Under the pieces are notes generated by a model, which saw only the letters and a program-made list of their open reading frames with translations, did no database searches and was not told the origin of the DNA. Positions 1 through 7,270 of a DNA stretch of 24,325 nucleotides are shown one piece after another (the first letter of the stretch is position 1; each line of letters begins with the position of its first letter). The stretch covers positions 194,134 through 218,458 of the forward strand of contig DGTF01000018.1 in the NCBI GenBank assembly GCA_002394235.1, read 5' to 3'. Origin of the DNA: Eubacterium sp. UBA4343 (lineage in GTDB: Bacteria; Bacillota; Clostridia; Lachnospirales; Lachnospiraceae). The translations under genes and the position numbers were made by a program.

Positions 1-26
1 AACTCGCGTAGCGTGTTTTATCTCGT
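1..26 (+). repeat. Dispersed structured repeat, copy A (3' part only)
   Basis: These bases match the last part of the element found complete at 10356-10450, with one substitution (base 9, C to T). The copy is cut by the window edge, so whether a terminator precedes it cannot be seen. It contains the right arm (GTTTTATCTCG) of the element's terminal hairpin. Same orientation as the other three copies. Confidence 0.85.
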
Positions 27-59
27 TAAAACTGAGTGGGATATACTCCTTTGTGAGAT

Positions 60-437
60 TTATTTCTTCTTCCAGATTGCGATCGTCGCGAGAAGCTTTT
101 CCTTCTCATCTTCTGACATAGAATGAATCTCTGCGTTCAATTTGTTGTCGAGGGAGGTTCCCCGGTACTCTGGAATGGTCCGCCCGAGAATCTCGTCAAC
201 CGTGATATCGCAGATGTTCGCGAAGTAGCACAGCACCTTAATCGACATAGCGGTTCGGCTGTTCTCTACATTGCTGATGTAGCCGGGGGTTACATGAAGT
301 TCTGTAGCGACCTCGTTCTGTGTCAGTCCCTTTTCAATTCGCAGTTTTTTGATAGCTTCACCCAGACCCTTAAAATTAAAATCGCAATTATTTACCTGGC
401 TGTCTGTCTGCTGTCCGTCTGTTTTAAAATTTTCCAT
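60..437 (-). CDS. XRE-family (Cro/C1-type) helix-turn-helix transcriptional regulator
   Basis: A 125-residue cytoplasmic DNA-binding protein. A Cro/C1-type HTH spans about residues 24-85: GEAIKKLRIEKGLTQ, then NEVATELHVTPGYISNVENS, the usual first-helix and recognition-helix pattern, ending in DEILG. A short charged tail (about 90-125) follows and may dimerise. I chose the ATG at 437 because AAGGAG lies 10 nt upstream (448-453); a longer reading would need a TTG codon at 486-488 with no clear ribosome binding site. It is monocistronic and divergent from ribU. A 12-bp perfect palindrome next to a possible -10 lies in its promoter region, so autorepression is likely (inference). The target genes cannot be told from sequence; nothing links it to riboflavin. 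Confidence 0.9.
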   Translation of the reverse strand: MENFKTDGQQTDSQVNNCDFNFKGLGEAIKKLRIEKGLTQNEVATELHVTPGYISNVENSRTAMSIKVLCYFANICDITVDEILGRTIPEYRGTSLDNKLNAEIHSMSEDEKEKLLATIAIWKKK

Positions 438-501
438 CTGAGGAATGCTCCTTATCTGTCTATGTGAAATAGATGTCTTTTTGAACAACTATATTCTATA
501 T

Positions 502-518
502 TAACTATAGTTAGTATA
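502..518 (-). promoter_or_regulatory. Palindromic operator candidate and -10 of the XRE regulator gene
   Basis: TAACTATAGTTA at 502-513 is a perfect 12-bp palindrome. Read on the minus strand, a TATACT -10 candidate occupies 513-518 and abuts it, so the palindrome would cover the start-point region. I see no convincing -35 (AATTAT at the expected spacing). This placement is typical of an autorepressor site (inference). Confidence 0.4.
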
Positions 519-644
519 CAAATGAACTTTCTGTGATAATTTTGTGTCCTTCGCCGATTGGCTGCGCGTGCACTGCATTTTACCTTTGTTCGGAAAAAGG
601 TAATTCTGACAGTCATTCGGGCGTTGATTAAAGGGGTCGATAAA

Positions 645-682
645 ATAGCCAATAAAATTAGTTGAAAAAGTAATTTGGCTAT
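645..682. repeat. 8-bp inverted repeat in the ribU upstream region
   Basis: ATAGCCAA (645-652) and TTGGCTAT (675-682) are exact reverse complements with a 22-nt A/T-rich spacer. TGCTTTTT follows on the plus strand, giving a weak terminator-like look, but no plus-strand gene is seen upstream. Apart from the XRE operator, this hairpin, the weak promoter and the riboswitch, I see nothing else in 438-1048. Confidence 0.35.
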
Positions 683-710
683 TGCTTTTTATGTCAGCGT
701 GCGTTAACAT
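682..710 (+). promoter_or_regulatory. Candidate promoter for the FMN riboswitch-ribU transcript
   Basis: TTGCTT (682-687) and TAACAT (705-710) are separated by 17 nt, and the implied start lies just before the riboswitch. Each hexamer matches consensus at only 4 of 6 bases, so this is tentative. Confidence 0.3.
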
Positions 711-731
711 GGCTTTGTAAATAGAAACAGG

Positions 732-845
732 AGATCTTCAGGGCGGGGTGAGAATCCCCACTGGCGGTAAAGTCCGCGACCTGCCATTGCAGTCGAACCG
801 GTGAAACTCCGGTACCAACAGTATAGTCTGGATGAAAGAAGATGC
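732..845 (+). promoter_or_regulatory. FMN riboswitch (RFN element)
   Basis: The conserved RFN blocks are present in order: a GATCTTCAGGGCGGGGTG opening, the CCCCACTGGCGGTAAAG segment, CCGCGACCTGC, the GAACCGGTGAAACTCCGG hairpin, and the closing block ACAGTATAGTCTGGATGAAA. It binds flavin mononucleotide. A strong intrinsic terminator begins 70 nt downstream and ribU follows. That order implies transcription termination when FMN is plentiful and riboflavin import when it is scarce (established mechanism for this class; the switch itself is inferred here). Confidence 0.96.
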
Positions 846-914
846 TACCATTCCTTACTTCGGAAGCAGCAGGATCAGAGCTGCAGGAGAAGTAATCGAT
901 AATGATGCTGATTC

Positions 915-944
915 GCCCGTATCTCTAAGGATACGGGCTTTTTT
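915..944 (+). terminator. Riboswitch-controlled intrinsic terminator
   Basis: GCCCGTAT (915-922) pairs with ATACGGGC (931-938) across an 8-nt loop, followed directly by TTTTTT (939-944). It sits between the FMN aptamer and the ribU start codon, as expected for the expression platform. Confidence 0.9.
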
Positions 945-1048
945 GTGTGCAGAGGGCGGCTGTTCCGTTCCGGTGCACACAGGGAAGATCTCTCTAGTCG
1001 GCGGATCCGCAGAATGCGGAACGCACAAACAGAAAAGAGGAGATAGCT

Positions 1049-1675
1049 ATGGCAGACACAACAAACACAGCAGTAACAAGTGAAACCAGGAGACAAAACG
1101 TAACCGTGCACTACATTGCGGTGACCGGAATTCTTTCCGCAATCGCGTTTATTCTTCAGCTGATTGAGATACCGGCACCGCTTATGCCGTCCTTTGTTAA
1201 GCTGGATTTCTCTGATCTCCCGGCTCTGCTCGGAGCCTTTGCGATGGGGCCGGTATGCGGTATTCTGATCGAGCTCATCAAGAACCTGATCCACTGTCTG
1301 TTCTCCGGATCGTTTGCGGTCGGTGAGCTCTGCAACTTCGTTCTCGGAGCAGTATTCACCGGTGTCGCAGGAGTTATCTACAAGCGCAGCAAGACCAAGA
1401 AGGGAGCTATCCTTGCATCGTTCATCGGCGCAATCGCTATGGCGGTGGTTTCCGTTCCCTTCAACTTCGCGGTTGTCTACCCGGTATATTACAATTTCAT
1501 GCCGGAAGAGACCATCCTGGCTGCGTACCAGGCGATTTTCCCGGGTGTGAAGAGTATCTTCCAGAGCCTTGTGGTATTCAACATGCCGTTCACCTTTATA
1601 AAGGGAATGATCGATGTGGTGATCACCTTCCTGATCTACAAGCGCCTGTCTCCGCTTCTTAAGGGAAGAAACTGA
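1049..1675 (+). CDS. ribU: Riboflavin ECF transporter S component RibU
   Basis: A 208-residue integral membrane protein with about six hydrophobic helices; the family binds riboflavin in the membrane and works with the shared EcfA/EcfA'/EcfT energising module, which is not in this window. Family-like stretches are VTGILSAIAFILQLIEIP near residues 25-42, VKLDFSDLPALLGAFAMGP near 50-68, and the GxLIELIKNLIH helix. The start at 1049 is supported by AAAGAGGAG 7 nt upstream. Transcription is controlled by the FMN riboswitch and terminator just upstream, and this regulatory context strengthens the riboflavin assignment over other ECF S components. Complete gene, apparently monocistronic, closed by a large hairpin at 1702-1751. 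Confidence 0.95.
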   Translation: MADTTNTAVTSETRRQNVTVHYIAVTGILSAIAFILQLIEIPAPLMPSFVKLDFSDLPALLGAFAMGPVCGILIELIKNLIHCLFSGSFAVGELCNFVLGAVFTGVAGVIYKRSKTKKGAILASFIGAIAMAVVSVPFNFAVVYPVYYNFMPEETILAAYQAIFPGVKSIFQSLVVFNMPFTFIKGMIDVVITFLIYKRLSPLLKGRN

Positions 1676-1701
1676 TTGGATTTTTATCATTGACCGCGTG
1701 A

Positions 1702-1751
1702 CAGACGGGGCCGCTGCACATGCCGTATGGCAGGTGCGGCGGCCCCGTCTG
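1702..1751. terminator. Very long hairpin after ribU, without a T-tract
   Basis: The 18-base arms at 1702-1719 and 1734-1751 pair with one mismatch. TGCC (1721-1724) and GGCA (1729-1732) extend the stem to a GTAT tetraloop, so the whole 50-nt segment folds into one rod. No U-tract follows, so it may protect the ribU mRNA 3' end or act as an atypical terminator. The right arm also forms the beginning of a 30-bp tandem repeat. Confidence 0.6.
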
Positions 1752-1817
1752 CTGTATGTACAGATGCGGTGACTATGTCTGCTGTATGAGCAGGTTCTGT
1801 GGCCTCGTCTGTGCGGG
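1747..1817 (+). repeat. 30-bp imperfect tandem repeat downstream of ribU
   Basis: GTCTGCTGTATG starts at 1747 and at 1777, and a weaker copy GTCTGTGCGGG starts at 1807, all 30 bp apart. The stretch is open in one plus frame and would encode a Cys-rich repeat peptide, but it lacks a good ribosome binding site and is probably non-coding. Confidence 0.65.
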
Positions 1818-1848
1818 TCGGGAGGATGCGGCGGCTTCAACTGATGTA

Positions 1849-1877
1849 TTGGAAAACAGAAGGGGAAAGGGTATAAT
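1849..1877 (+). promoter_or_regulatory. Promoter of the Nudix hydrolase gene
   Basis: TTGGAA (1849-1854) and a perfect TATAAT (1872-1877) are separated by 17 nt. The implied start is about 20 nt before the ATG at 1902, giving a short leader. Confidence 0.65.
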
Positions 1878-1901
1878 TACAGCATCAGGGAGGGTTCAGA
1901 T

Positions 1902-2516
1902 ATGGCGACAATAGATGAGATTACGCAGCTGACAGATAACCGGTTTGTGAACATGTTTGAGGTGGACGGACACAACAAAAAGGGACATGAGAGCCACTAC
2001 ATGGTTGCATCGCGGGCGAAAAACGAGGATGAGCTGAAGATCCGTACGAGAAAAAACAACGCGGATGGCGTAATCATATACAGTCTGTACGGCGAGAAGA
2101 GGGACCGGGTGGTTCTGATCCGTCAGTACCGGTATCCGGTGGATGATTATGTATATGAGCTGCCGGCGGGCCTGGTCGAGAAGGGGGAGAGCTTTCGCGC
2201 GGCTGCTGTGCGTGAGCTCCACGAGGAGACGGGGCTTACGCTCACTCCGGTAGATGCGGATAGAATGTACGAGGAGCCCAGATACACAACGGTAGGTATG
2301 ACAGATGAAGCCTGCGCGACGGTTTACGGCTATGCAGACGGTGAGATCAGCGGACGTTTTATGGAAGAGAGCGAGGAGATCGAGGTTGTTCTTGCCGACC
2401 GGGAGGAATGCCGGCGGATTCTGAAGGAGGAGCGTGTGGCACTGAACTGTGCTTATCATCTGATGTATTTCATTCATAATGATTCCGGTGACGCGTTTGA
2501 CTTCCTAAAGGGATGA
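1902..2516 (+). CDS. Nudix hydrolase, ADP-ribose pyrophosphatase type
   Basis: A 204-residue cytoplasmic enzyme. The complete Nudix box GX5EX7REUXEEXGU is seen at residues 90-112: G90, E96, R104-E105-L106, E108-E109, G111-L112. The preceding VVLIRQYRYPVDDYVYELPAG is typical of the ADP-ribose/NDP-sugar pyrophosphatase branch. These enzymes split a nucleoside diphosphate linked to another group, using Mg2+ held by the box glutamates; ADP-ribose is the likeliest substrate, but the family is broad. GGGAGG lies about 8 nt before the ATG. Monocistronic with its own promoter. The segment after residue 150 is less conserved and does not settle the substrate. Confidence 0.88.
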   Translation: MATIDEITQLTDNRFVNMFEVDGHNKKGHESHYMVASRAKNEDELKIRTRKNNADGVIIYSLYGEKRDRVVLIRQYRYPVDDYVYELPAGLVEKGESFRAAAVRELHEETGLTLTPVDADRMYEEPRYTTVGMTDEACATVYGYADGEISGRFMEESEEIEVVLADREECRRILKEERVALNCAYHLMYFIHNDSGDAFDFLKG

Positions 2517-2558
2517 TGGAGCCGGAGCGGGTTGAGGGACGGATTTCAGAATGAAAGC

Positions 2559-2693
2559 GCGGCACACCGGAGACGGCTGAAAGAAAAACTGCGAAATGGT
2601 TAAATGGCAGGCGGGAGACAGACGGTAAGCCGGACGACAGCGAATTGACAGTGCGGCACACCGGAAACGGCTGAAACAGGAACTGCAATACGG
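2559..2693 (+). repeat. 41-bp direct repeat pair, 94 bp apart, before trkA
   Basis: GCGGCACACCGGAGACGGCT begins at 2559 and GCGGCACACCGGAAACGGCT at 2653. Similarity continues for about 41 bp in each (to 2599 and 2693). AGCCGGA motifs also precede both copies. No convincing gene occupies 2517-2878; this repeat and the trkA promoter are the only structure I see there. Confidence 0.7.
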
Positions 2694-2696
2694 CTG

Positions 2697-2725
2697 TTGT
2701 AAGAACGTGAGCAGCGTGTTATAAT
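2697..2725 (+). promoter_or_regulatory. Extended -10 promoter of trkA
   Basis: TTGTAA (2697-2702), a 17-nt spacer and a perfect TATAAT (2720-2725) preceded by TG at 2717-2718 make a strong extended -10 promoter. It would give a leader of about 147 nt before the trkA start. Confidence 0.7.
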
Positions 2726-2878
2726 CACTAATTGTGTTTTTTCTGTGAAATATGACAGGAAACGTGTGATCGCGAAATCTGAATTCCCGGCAGTGCTGCG
2801 GAGATGGTAAGGCAGCGGGCACGCGGGCGTTTCCTGGAGAAGGGCTGAAATAAGCCGTTGATGAGAGAGGAAGTTGGC

Positions 2879-4237
2879 ATGCAGATAATAGTTGTCGGCT
2901 GCGGTAAGGTTGGAAGGACACTGGTAGCGCAGCTGTCCAAGGAAGGGCACAACATAACAGTTGTAGATACAAATGCGCAGGTTGTGCGGGATGTCTCAAC
3001 CATCTATGATGTCATGGGAATTACCGGTAACGGAACGAGCTACAATGTTCTATGCGAGGCGGATCTGGAGCACACGGACATGGTGATCGCTGTTACGGAA
3101 AGTGACGAGGTCAATCTTCTGGTCTGTGTGATCGCGAAGCAGAAGGCTGATTGCTATACGATTGCGAGGGTGCGGAATCCGGTTTACTCCGAGGAAAGCA
3201 GCTTCCTGAGGAGTGAACTGCATCTGTCCATGACGATCAATCCCGAGCTGGAGGCGGCAAGGGAAATGGCGCATCTGATGCAGTATCCGAGTGCGGTTGA
3301 GATCGACAGCTTTGCAGGAGACCGGATCAGCCTGATGCGGTTCAAGGTGCCGGCGGGGTCGTCCATTATCGGATCTCCGCTGAAGGAAGTGTCACAGAGA
3401 TTTGATTACAGCATGCTGATCTGCATTGCCCAGAGAGGCAACGAAATCGTGATACCGAACGGTGATTTTACACCGGCAGCCGGAGATGTTCTGACGGTAA
3501 TCCTGGAACCGCTGGAGGCGAACGCCTTTTTCCGGAAAATCAGTGTGCCTACGAACCGGGTTAAGAACTGCACCATCATCGGAGGAGGCGAGATTTCCTA
3601 TTATCTGACGAAGATTCTTCTGAAAAACGGAATTGACGTCAAGATCATTGAGAAAAACCCAAAGAGGTGCTCGGAGCTCAATGATATCTTCCCGCAGGCA
3701 AATATTGACTGTGCAGATGGAAGCGATCAGGAAATTCTCATGGAGGAAAATCTGGAGAACACAGATGCCTTTGTGGCCTGCACCGGAATTGATGAGGTCA
3801 ATGCGATTCTCTCGCTCTTTGCACAGGAGAAAGTCAGAAAAAAGGTGATCACGAAGGTAAACCATGTGGATTTCAATGAGGTCATTGATTCCCTTCAGCT
3901 GGACAGTGTGGTGAACCCGAAGCTTCTCACAACACAGCGGATTATCCAGTATGTCCGTGCGGCGAATAACAGTCTGGACAGCAACATGGAGACGCTGTAC
4001 CGTCTGATGAACGGAAGGGTGGAGGCCATGGGATTCCGGATTCAGCAGAACTCGAAGCTGATCGGGATTCCGCTCATCGACATGCCGATGAAGACAAATG
4101 TTCTGATCGCGGGCATCCTGCGGAAGGGACGGCTGATCATTCCGGGCGGACAAGACATGTTCCAGGCGGACGATCATGTGATTATCGTAACGACGCACAG
4201 TGGTTTTGATGGAATTTCAGACATTATCGCGAAATAA
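2879..4237 (+). CDS. trkA: Trk potassium uptake system regulatory subunit TrkA
   Basis: A 452-residue cytoplasmic protein made of two RCK units, the full-length TrkA layout (NAD-binding, ligand-binding, repeated). The first Rossmann motif is G7-C8-G9-K10-V11-G12 with D30 at the end of the second strand (TVVDTN). The second Rossmann unit opens with CTIIGGGEISYYLTKILLKNG in mid-protein, where the canonical last glycine is less conserved. TrkA gates the TrkH channel in response to nucleotides (family knowledge). I chose the start at 2879 rather than the in-frame ATG at 2858: MQIIVVGCGKVG is the normal N-terminus, and GAGAGGAAG lies just before it. The partner trkH follows 236 bp downstream on the same strand, with tandem repeats in between. 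Confidence 0.95.
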   Translation: MQIIVVGCGKVGRTLVAQLSKEGHNITVVDTNAQVVRDVSTIYDVMGITGNGTSYNVLCEADLEHTDMVIAVTESDEVNLLVCVIAKQKADCYTIARVRNPVYSEESSFLRSELHLSMTINPELEAAREMAHLMQYPSAVEIDSFAGDRISLMRFKVPAGSSIIGSPLKEVSQRFDYSMLICIAQRGNEIVIPNGDFTPAAGDVLTVILEPLEANAFFRKISVPTNRVKNCTIIGGGEISYYLTKILLKNGIDVKIIEKNPKRCSELNDIFPQANIDCADGSDQEILMEENLENTDAFVACTGIDEVNAILSLFAQEKVRKKVITKVNHVDFNEVIDSLQLDSVVNPKLLTTQRIIQYVRAANNSLDSNMETLYRLMNGRVEAMGFRIQQNSKLIGIPLIDMPMKTNVLIAGILRKGRLIIPGGQDMFQADDHVIIVTTHSGFDGISDIIAK

Positions 4238-4275
4238 GCGGGTTCAAAGAACTGTGGCCGGCTGTGGACCAATTC

Positions 4276-4418
4276 GCTGCAGGTGGATGACATTTGTAAT
4301 GAGATAAATACGGTGCGGATGGATGACATTTGTAATGAGATAAATACGCTGCGGATGGATGACATTTGTAATGAGATAAATACACTTTGAATGGGTGTAT
4401 TTGTTACGAGAAGAATGC
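4276..4418 (+). repeat. 36-bp tandem repeat between trkA and trkH
   Basis: Three nearly identical 36-bp units occupy 4276-4311, 4312-4347 and 4348-4383; the core GGATGACATTTGTAATGAG starts at 4285, 4321 and 4357. A decayed fourth unit is recognisable at 4384-4418. There are no unique spacers, so this is not a CRISPR array. A TATAAT box (4440-4445) just after the repeats could be a secondary trkH promoter, but no good -35 is seen. Whether trkA and trkH share one transcript is open. Confidence 0.92.
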
Positions 4419-4473
4419 GTTGCGGGTGTCTGAAGAATGTATAATCCTGTGAATAAATGAGGCGGATATAGAA

Positions 4474-5916
4474 ATGAATTATCCTGTAATTGGATGGGTG
4501 CTTTCGTGGGTATTGAAGATTGAGGGCTTTCTGCTCCTCGCACCCTTTGTTATCTCTGTGATTTACCAGGAACAGCAGGGAATAATCTACCTGATGCTGG
4601 CCGGAATCGCCATTGCTGTGGGTGAGATTTTCTCGAGACGGAAGCCGAAGAACATGCAGATCTATACCAGGGAAGGGTATGTATCGGTCGGACTTTCCTG
4701 GCTTCTGATCAGTGCGTACGGCGGCATTCCCTTTGTGCTGACCGGTGAGATACCGAGGTATGTCGATGCGGTATTTGAGACGGTCTCCGGTTTTACGACT
4801 ACCGGTTCCTCTATTCTGACAGATGTTGAGGCACTCTGCCATGCATCGCTGTTCTGGCGCAGCTTTACGCACTGGATCGGCGGTATGGGAGTCCTTGTAT
4901 TTCTGCTGATGCTTATTCCAAGCCGCGGAGGTTCGCACATGAACCTCATGAAGGCGGAGAGTCCCGGTTATGAGGTCTCGAAATTTGTTCCGCAGGTGCG
5001 AAATAACGCGAGGACGCTGTACCGGATCTATCTTTTCATGACGCTTGGCACAATTGCCGCCCTGCTGATCGCCCGGATGCACTGGTTCGATGCAGTGTGT
5101 CTGTCATTCGGAGCAGCCGGTACCGGAGGATTCGCGATTTTGAATTCGAGCTGCGCGGATTACACCTCCCTGCAGCAGTGGATTCTGACGATTGCGATGC
5201 TGGCGTTCGGCGTAAACTTCACCTTTTATTATCTGATGCTGATTCGCCACCCGAAGGATGCGGTGAATATGGAAGAGGTGAGGGGATATTTTGCGATTAT
5301 TCTTGCGTCAGGAGCAGCGATCACGATCAACATCGCGCATCTTTATTCTTCTGTGTGGATTGCGCTGAAGCATGCGTTTTTCCAGGTCGCGACGATTATC
5401 ACGACCACAGGATTCGCGACGGCGGATTTTGACAAATGGCCGTCGTTCTCGAAGACGATTCTGTTTCTGCTTATGATCTGTGGAGCCTGCGCCGGAAGTA
5501 CCGGAGGAGGAATCAAGGTCAGCCGTCTCATTGTCGCGGTGAAATCCATGTTCCTTGAGCTGTATCAGCTGGTTCACCCGAGAAGTGTAAAAAAGGTGCG
5601 TATGGACGGCGCGCCGGTGGGAAGCAGGACACTGCGATCTCTGTACATCTTTCTTACAACCTATTTTCTGATCTTCGGGCTGTCGATCCTGCTGATCTCG
5701 GTTGACGGTTTCGATTTTGAGACGAACATGTCAGCTGTTGCTGCGACGCTGAATAATATCGGTCCGGGATTCTCCGTGGTCGGACCGACCGGGAACTTTT
5801 CGCGATACAGCTGTTTCTCGAAGATTATTCTGATCTTTGATATGCTGGCAGGGCGACTGGAGCTTCTTCCGGTCCTGATCATGTTCTATCCGAAGACGTG
5901 GAAAAAATGCTCCTGA
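4474..5916 (+). CDS. trkH: Trk potassium uptake system channel subunit TrkH
   Basis: A 480-residue polytopic membrane protein of the TrkH/KtrB superfamily. Four pore-loop segments are recognisable in order: FTTTGSSIL, GAAGTGGFAIL, ATIITTTGFATAD and LNNIGPGFSVVG, each carrying a filter glycine. Other family stretches are FWRSFTHWIGGMGVLVFLLMLIP, CAGSTGGGIKVSRL and the C-terminal GRLELLPVLIMFYPKTWK. The start MNYPVIGWVLSWVLKIEGFLLL is the normal N-terminus and GAGG lies upstream. It conducts K+ inward under TrkA control (family knowledge). The stop codon lies inside a hairpin (5907-5940) that looks like the terminator of the opposing hisC gene. Confidence 0.95.
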   Translation: MNYPVIGWVLSWVLKIEGFLLLAPFVISVIYQEQQGIIYLMLAGIAIAVGEIFSRRKPKNMQIYTREGYVSVGLSWLLISAYGGIPFVLTGEIPRYVDAVFETVSGFTTTGSSILTDVEALCHASLFWRSFTHWIGGMGVLVFLLMLIPSRGGSHMNLMKAESPGYEVSKFVPQVRNNARTLYRIYLFMTLGTIAALLIARMHWFDAVCLSFGAAGTGGFAILNSSCADYTSLQQWILTIAMLAFGVNFTFYYLMLIRHPKDAVNMEEVRGYFAIILASGAAITINIAHLYSSVWIALKHAFFQVATIITTTGFATADFDKWPSFSKTILFLLMICGACAGSTGGGIKVSRLIVAVKSMFLELYQLVHPRSVKKVRMDGAPVGSRTLRSLYIFLTTYFLIFGLSILLISVDGFDFETNMSAVAATLNNIGPGFSVVGPTGNFSRYSCFSKIILIFDMLAGRLELLPVLIMFYPKTWKKCS

Positions 5917-5940
5917 CGGAAGCGTGTCCGTCGGGAGCAT
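5907..5940 (-). terminator. Intrinsic terminator of hisC, embedded in the trkH 3' end
   Basis: The 14-base arms 5907-5920 and 5927-5940 pair with one G-U/A-C position and a 6-nt loop. On the minus strand the stem is followed by TTTTTTC (complement of 5901-5907), a classic intrinsic terminator for the convergent hisC. On the plus strand there is no T-tract. The left arm includes the TGA stop of trkH. Confidence 0.8.
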
Positions 5941-5960
5941 CAGAGAGATTATTCTGCCGC

Positions 5961-6090
5961 TGTGTACCGGTTAAGAGCAGCAGGCAGATGCAGCAGATCT
6001 TTCACTGTGTACCGGTTAAGAGCAGCAGGCAGATCTGTCACTGTGTGCCGGTTAAGTGTGTCAGACCGATTTCGCAGTGATATACCGGTC
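5961..6090. repeat. 36-bp tandem repeat between trkH and hisC, running into the hisC 3' end
   Basis: The motif GTGTACCGGTTAAG recurs with spacings of 45, 36 and 37 bp (its CCGG is near 5967, 6012, 6048 and 6085). The fourth, most divergent copy lies inside the hisC reading frame (ATACCGGTCAAG). The 45-bp spacing contains a 9-bp internal duplication of GCAGCAGAT. The layout suggests duplication of the hisC gene end into the spacer (inference). Confidence 0.75.
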
Positions 6091-7131
6091 AAGAAAATCA
6101 AACAGCTTCTGCATCTGCCCGCGGGTTCCGATGGTGATGCGGAGATAGTTGTCAATTCTGGGCTTATTGAAGTATCTTACATAGATATGCTTTTCGCGAA
6201 GTGCTTCGAACAATTCCTTTGCGGGGATTGTTTCATGTCTTGCAAAAATAAAGTTCGAGGAGGAATCTGCAAAGTGGAAACCGCGCTTTTTCAGTTCCTC
6301 TTTGGACCATTCTCTTGTTTCCACTATTTTCTGTACAATCTGCTGATGATATGCCTCGTCTTCCATAGCTGCGACGCCCAGAGCGATAGAGGTGCGGTTC
6401 ATCGTATAGGAGTTGAAGGAGTATTTTACATCCTGCAGGTAGCTGATGAGTTTCTCGTTTCCGATCGCGTAGCCGATGCGCATGCCGGCGAGTGCGCGGG
6501 ACTTGGAGAAGGTCTGCACAACGAGCAGATTTTCATAACGGCCGAGAAGGGAAAGAGCAGATTCCGCTCCGAAATCGACGTAGGCTTCATCGACGATTAC
6601 GACTACGTCGGGATTCGACCTGAGAATCTCCTCAATTACATCGAGGGAGAGAGCAAGACCGGTCGGGGCATTCGGGTTCGGGAAGACAATTCCGCCGTTT
6701 TCCTGCGCGTAATCCGCCGGATTGATCGCAAAATTTTCATCCAGCGGGATCTGCCTGTAGGGGATGCGGAAGCAGTCTGCCCAGACATCGTAGAAGGAAT
6801 AGGTGATGTCCGGGAACAGGATCGGCTTGTCAGAATTAAAAAATGTCTGAAAGGCCATCGCGAGCACATCATCCGAGCCAACACCGACGAAAACCTGGGA
6901 GGGCTTTACCTGATACTGTTCTGCGATAGCGTTTACAAGGTCTGTCGCCGCCGGGTCGGGATACAGACGCATGTCGTCGATGGAGATTTTTCGCAAAGCC
7001 TCGGCGACCTTTGGCGACGGCGGGTAAGGATTCTCGTTTGTGTTCAGTTTCACCATATCCGGCTGGTTCTTCGGCTGCTCACCGGCTACATAGGGGACTA
7101 CTCTGCGTACATTATTCTCCCACTTTGACAT
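6061..7131 (-). CDS. hisC: Histidinol-phosphate aminotransferase HisC
   Basis: A 356-residue class I/II PLP aminotransferase that converts imidazole acetol-phosphate and glutamate to histidinol-phosphate in histidine synthesis. Visible family features: LNTNENPYPPSP (about 29-40), GVGSDDVL (84-90), NPNAPTG (152-158), DEAYVDF with D181, and the PLP lysine K210 in TFSKSRALAGMRIGYAIG. The C-terminus FDFLDRY is typical. I chose the ATG at 7131 because AGAGGA lies 7 nt upstream; an in-frame ATG further upstream extends the protein with residues not typical of the family. No other his genes are nearby. HisC-like proteins can also act on aromatic amino acids, so the substrate is inferred from family resemblance. 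Confidence 0.93.
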   Translation of the reverse strand: MSKWENNVRRVVPYVAGEQPKNQPDMVKLNTNENPYPPSPKVAEALRKISIDDMRLYPDPAATDLVNAIAEQYQVKPSQVFVGVGSDDVLAMAFQTFFNSDKPILFPDITYSFYDVWADCFRIPYRQIPLDENFAINPADYAQENGGIVFPNPNAPTGLALSLDVIEEILRSNPDVVVIVDEAYVDFGAESALSLLGRYENLLVVQTFSKSRALAGMRIGYAIGNEKLISYLQDVKYSFNSYTMNRTSIALGVAAMEDEAYHQQIVQKIVETREWSKEELKKRGFHFADSSSNFIFARHETIPAKELFEALREKHIYVRYFNKPRIDNYLRITIGTRGQMQKLFDFLDRYITAKSV

Positions 7132-7198
7132 GACATCATCCTCTTTTCCATTGTATTTATCGTATTCATTTTGCATAATTCCGGAATGCATATGTGAT

Positions 7199-7270
7199 AC
7201 AGCAGGCAAACAACCATGAATTATGGTGTCACCTGCTGTTTATTAATTCTTATTGATTATGACATTTCAA
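7199..7270 (-). promoter_or_regulatory. hisC leader hairpin and weak promoter candidate
   Basis: ACAGCAGG (7199-7206) and CCTGCTGT (7232-7239) pair exactly, and an inner ACCAT/ATGGT stem (7213-7217, 7223-7227) extends the fold. On the minus strand a candidate promoter TTGAAA (7265-7270), 17 nt, ATTAAT (7242-7247) would start the hisC transcript right at this hairpin. The rest of 7271-7523 has no recognisable gene or repeat. Confidence 0.35.

Noticed and set aside
875..1840. Minus-strand reading frame of 321 residues opposite ribU
   Set aside because: It is rich in Arg, His and Ser with no domain, and lies opposite a riboswitch-controlled membrane protein gene.
1720..1914. Short Cys-rich reading frame with 10-residue repeats downstream of ribU
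   Set aside because: It is explained by the 30-bp tandem repeat, has no ribosome binding site and runs into the Nudix promoter and start.
3392..4198. Minus-strand reading frame opposite trkA
   Set aside because: trkA is an intact two-RCK protein; the antisense frame has no support.
4276..4418. CRISPR array suggested by 36-bp periodic repeats
   Set aside because: The units are contiguous with no unique spacers, and no cas genes are present. The same holds for the arrays at 5961 and 9335.
5962..7128. Long plus-strand reading frame (388 residues) antisense to hisC
   Set aside because: It mirrors hisC, which has full PLP-enzyme motifs; the antisense product has no recognisable domain and lacks a good ribosome binding site.
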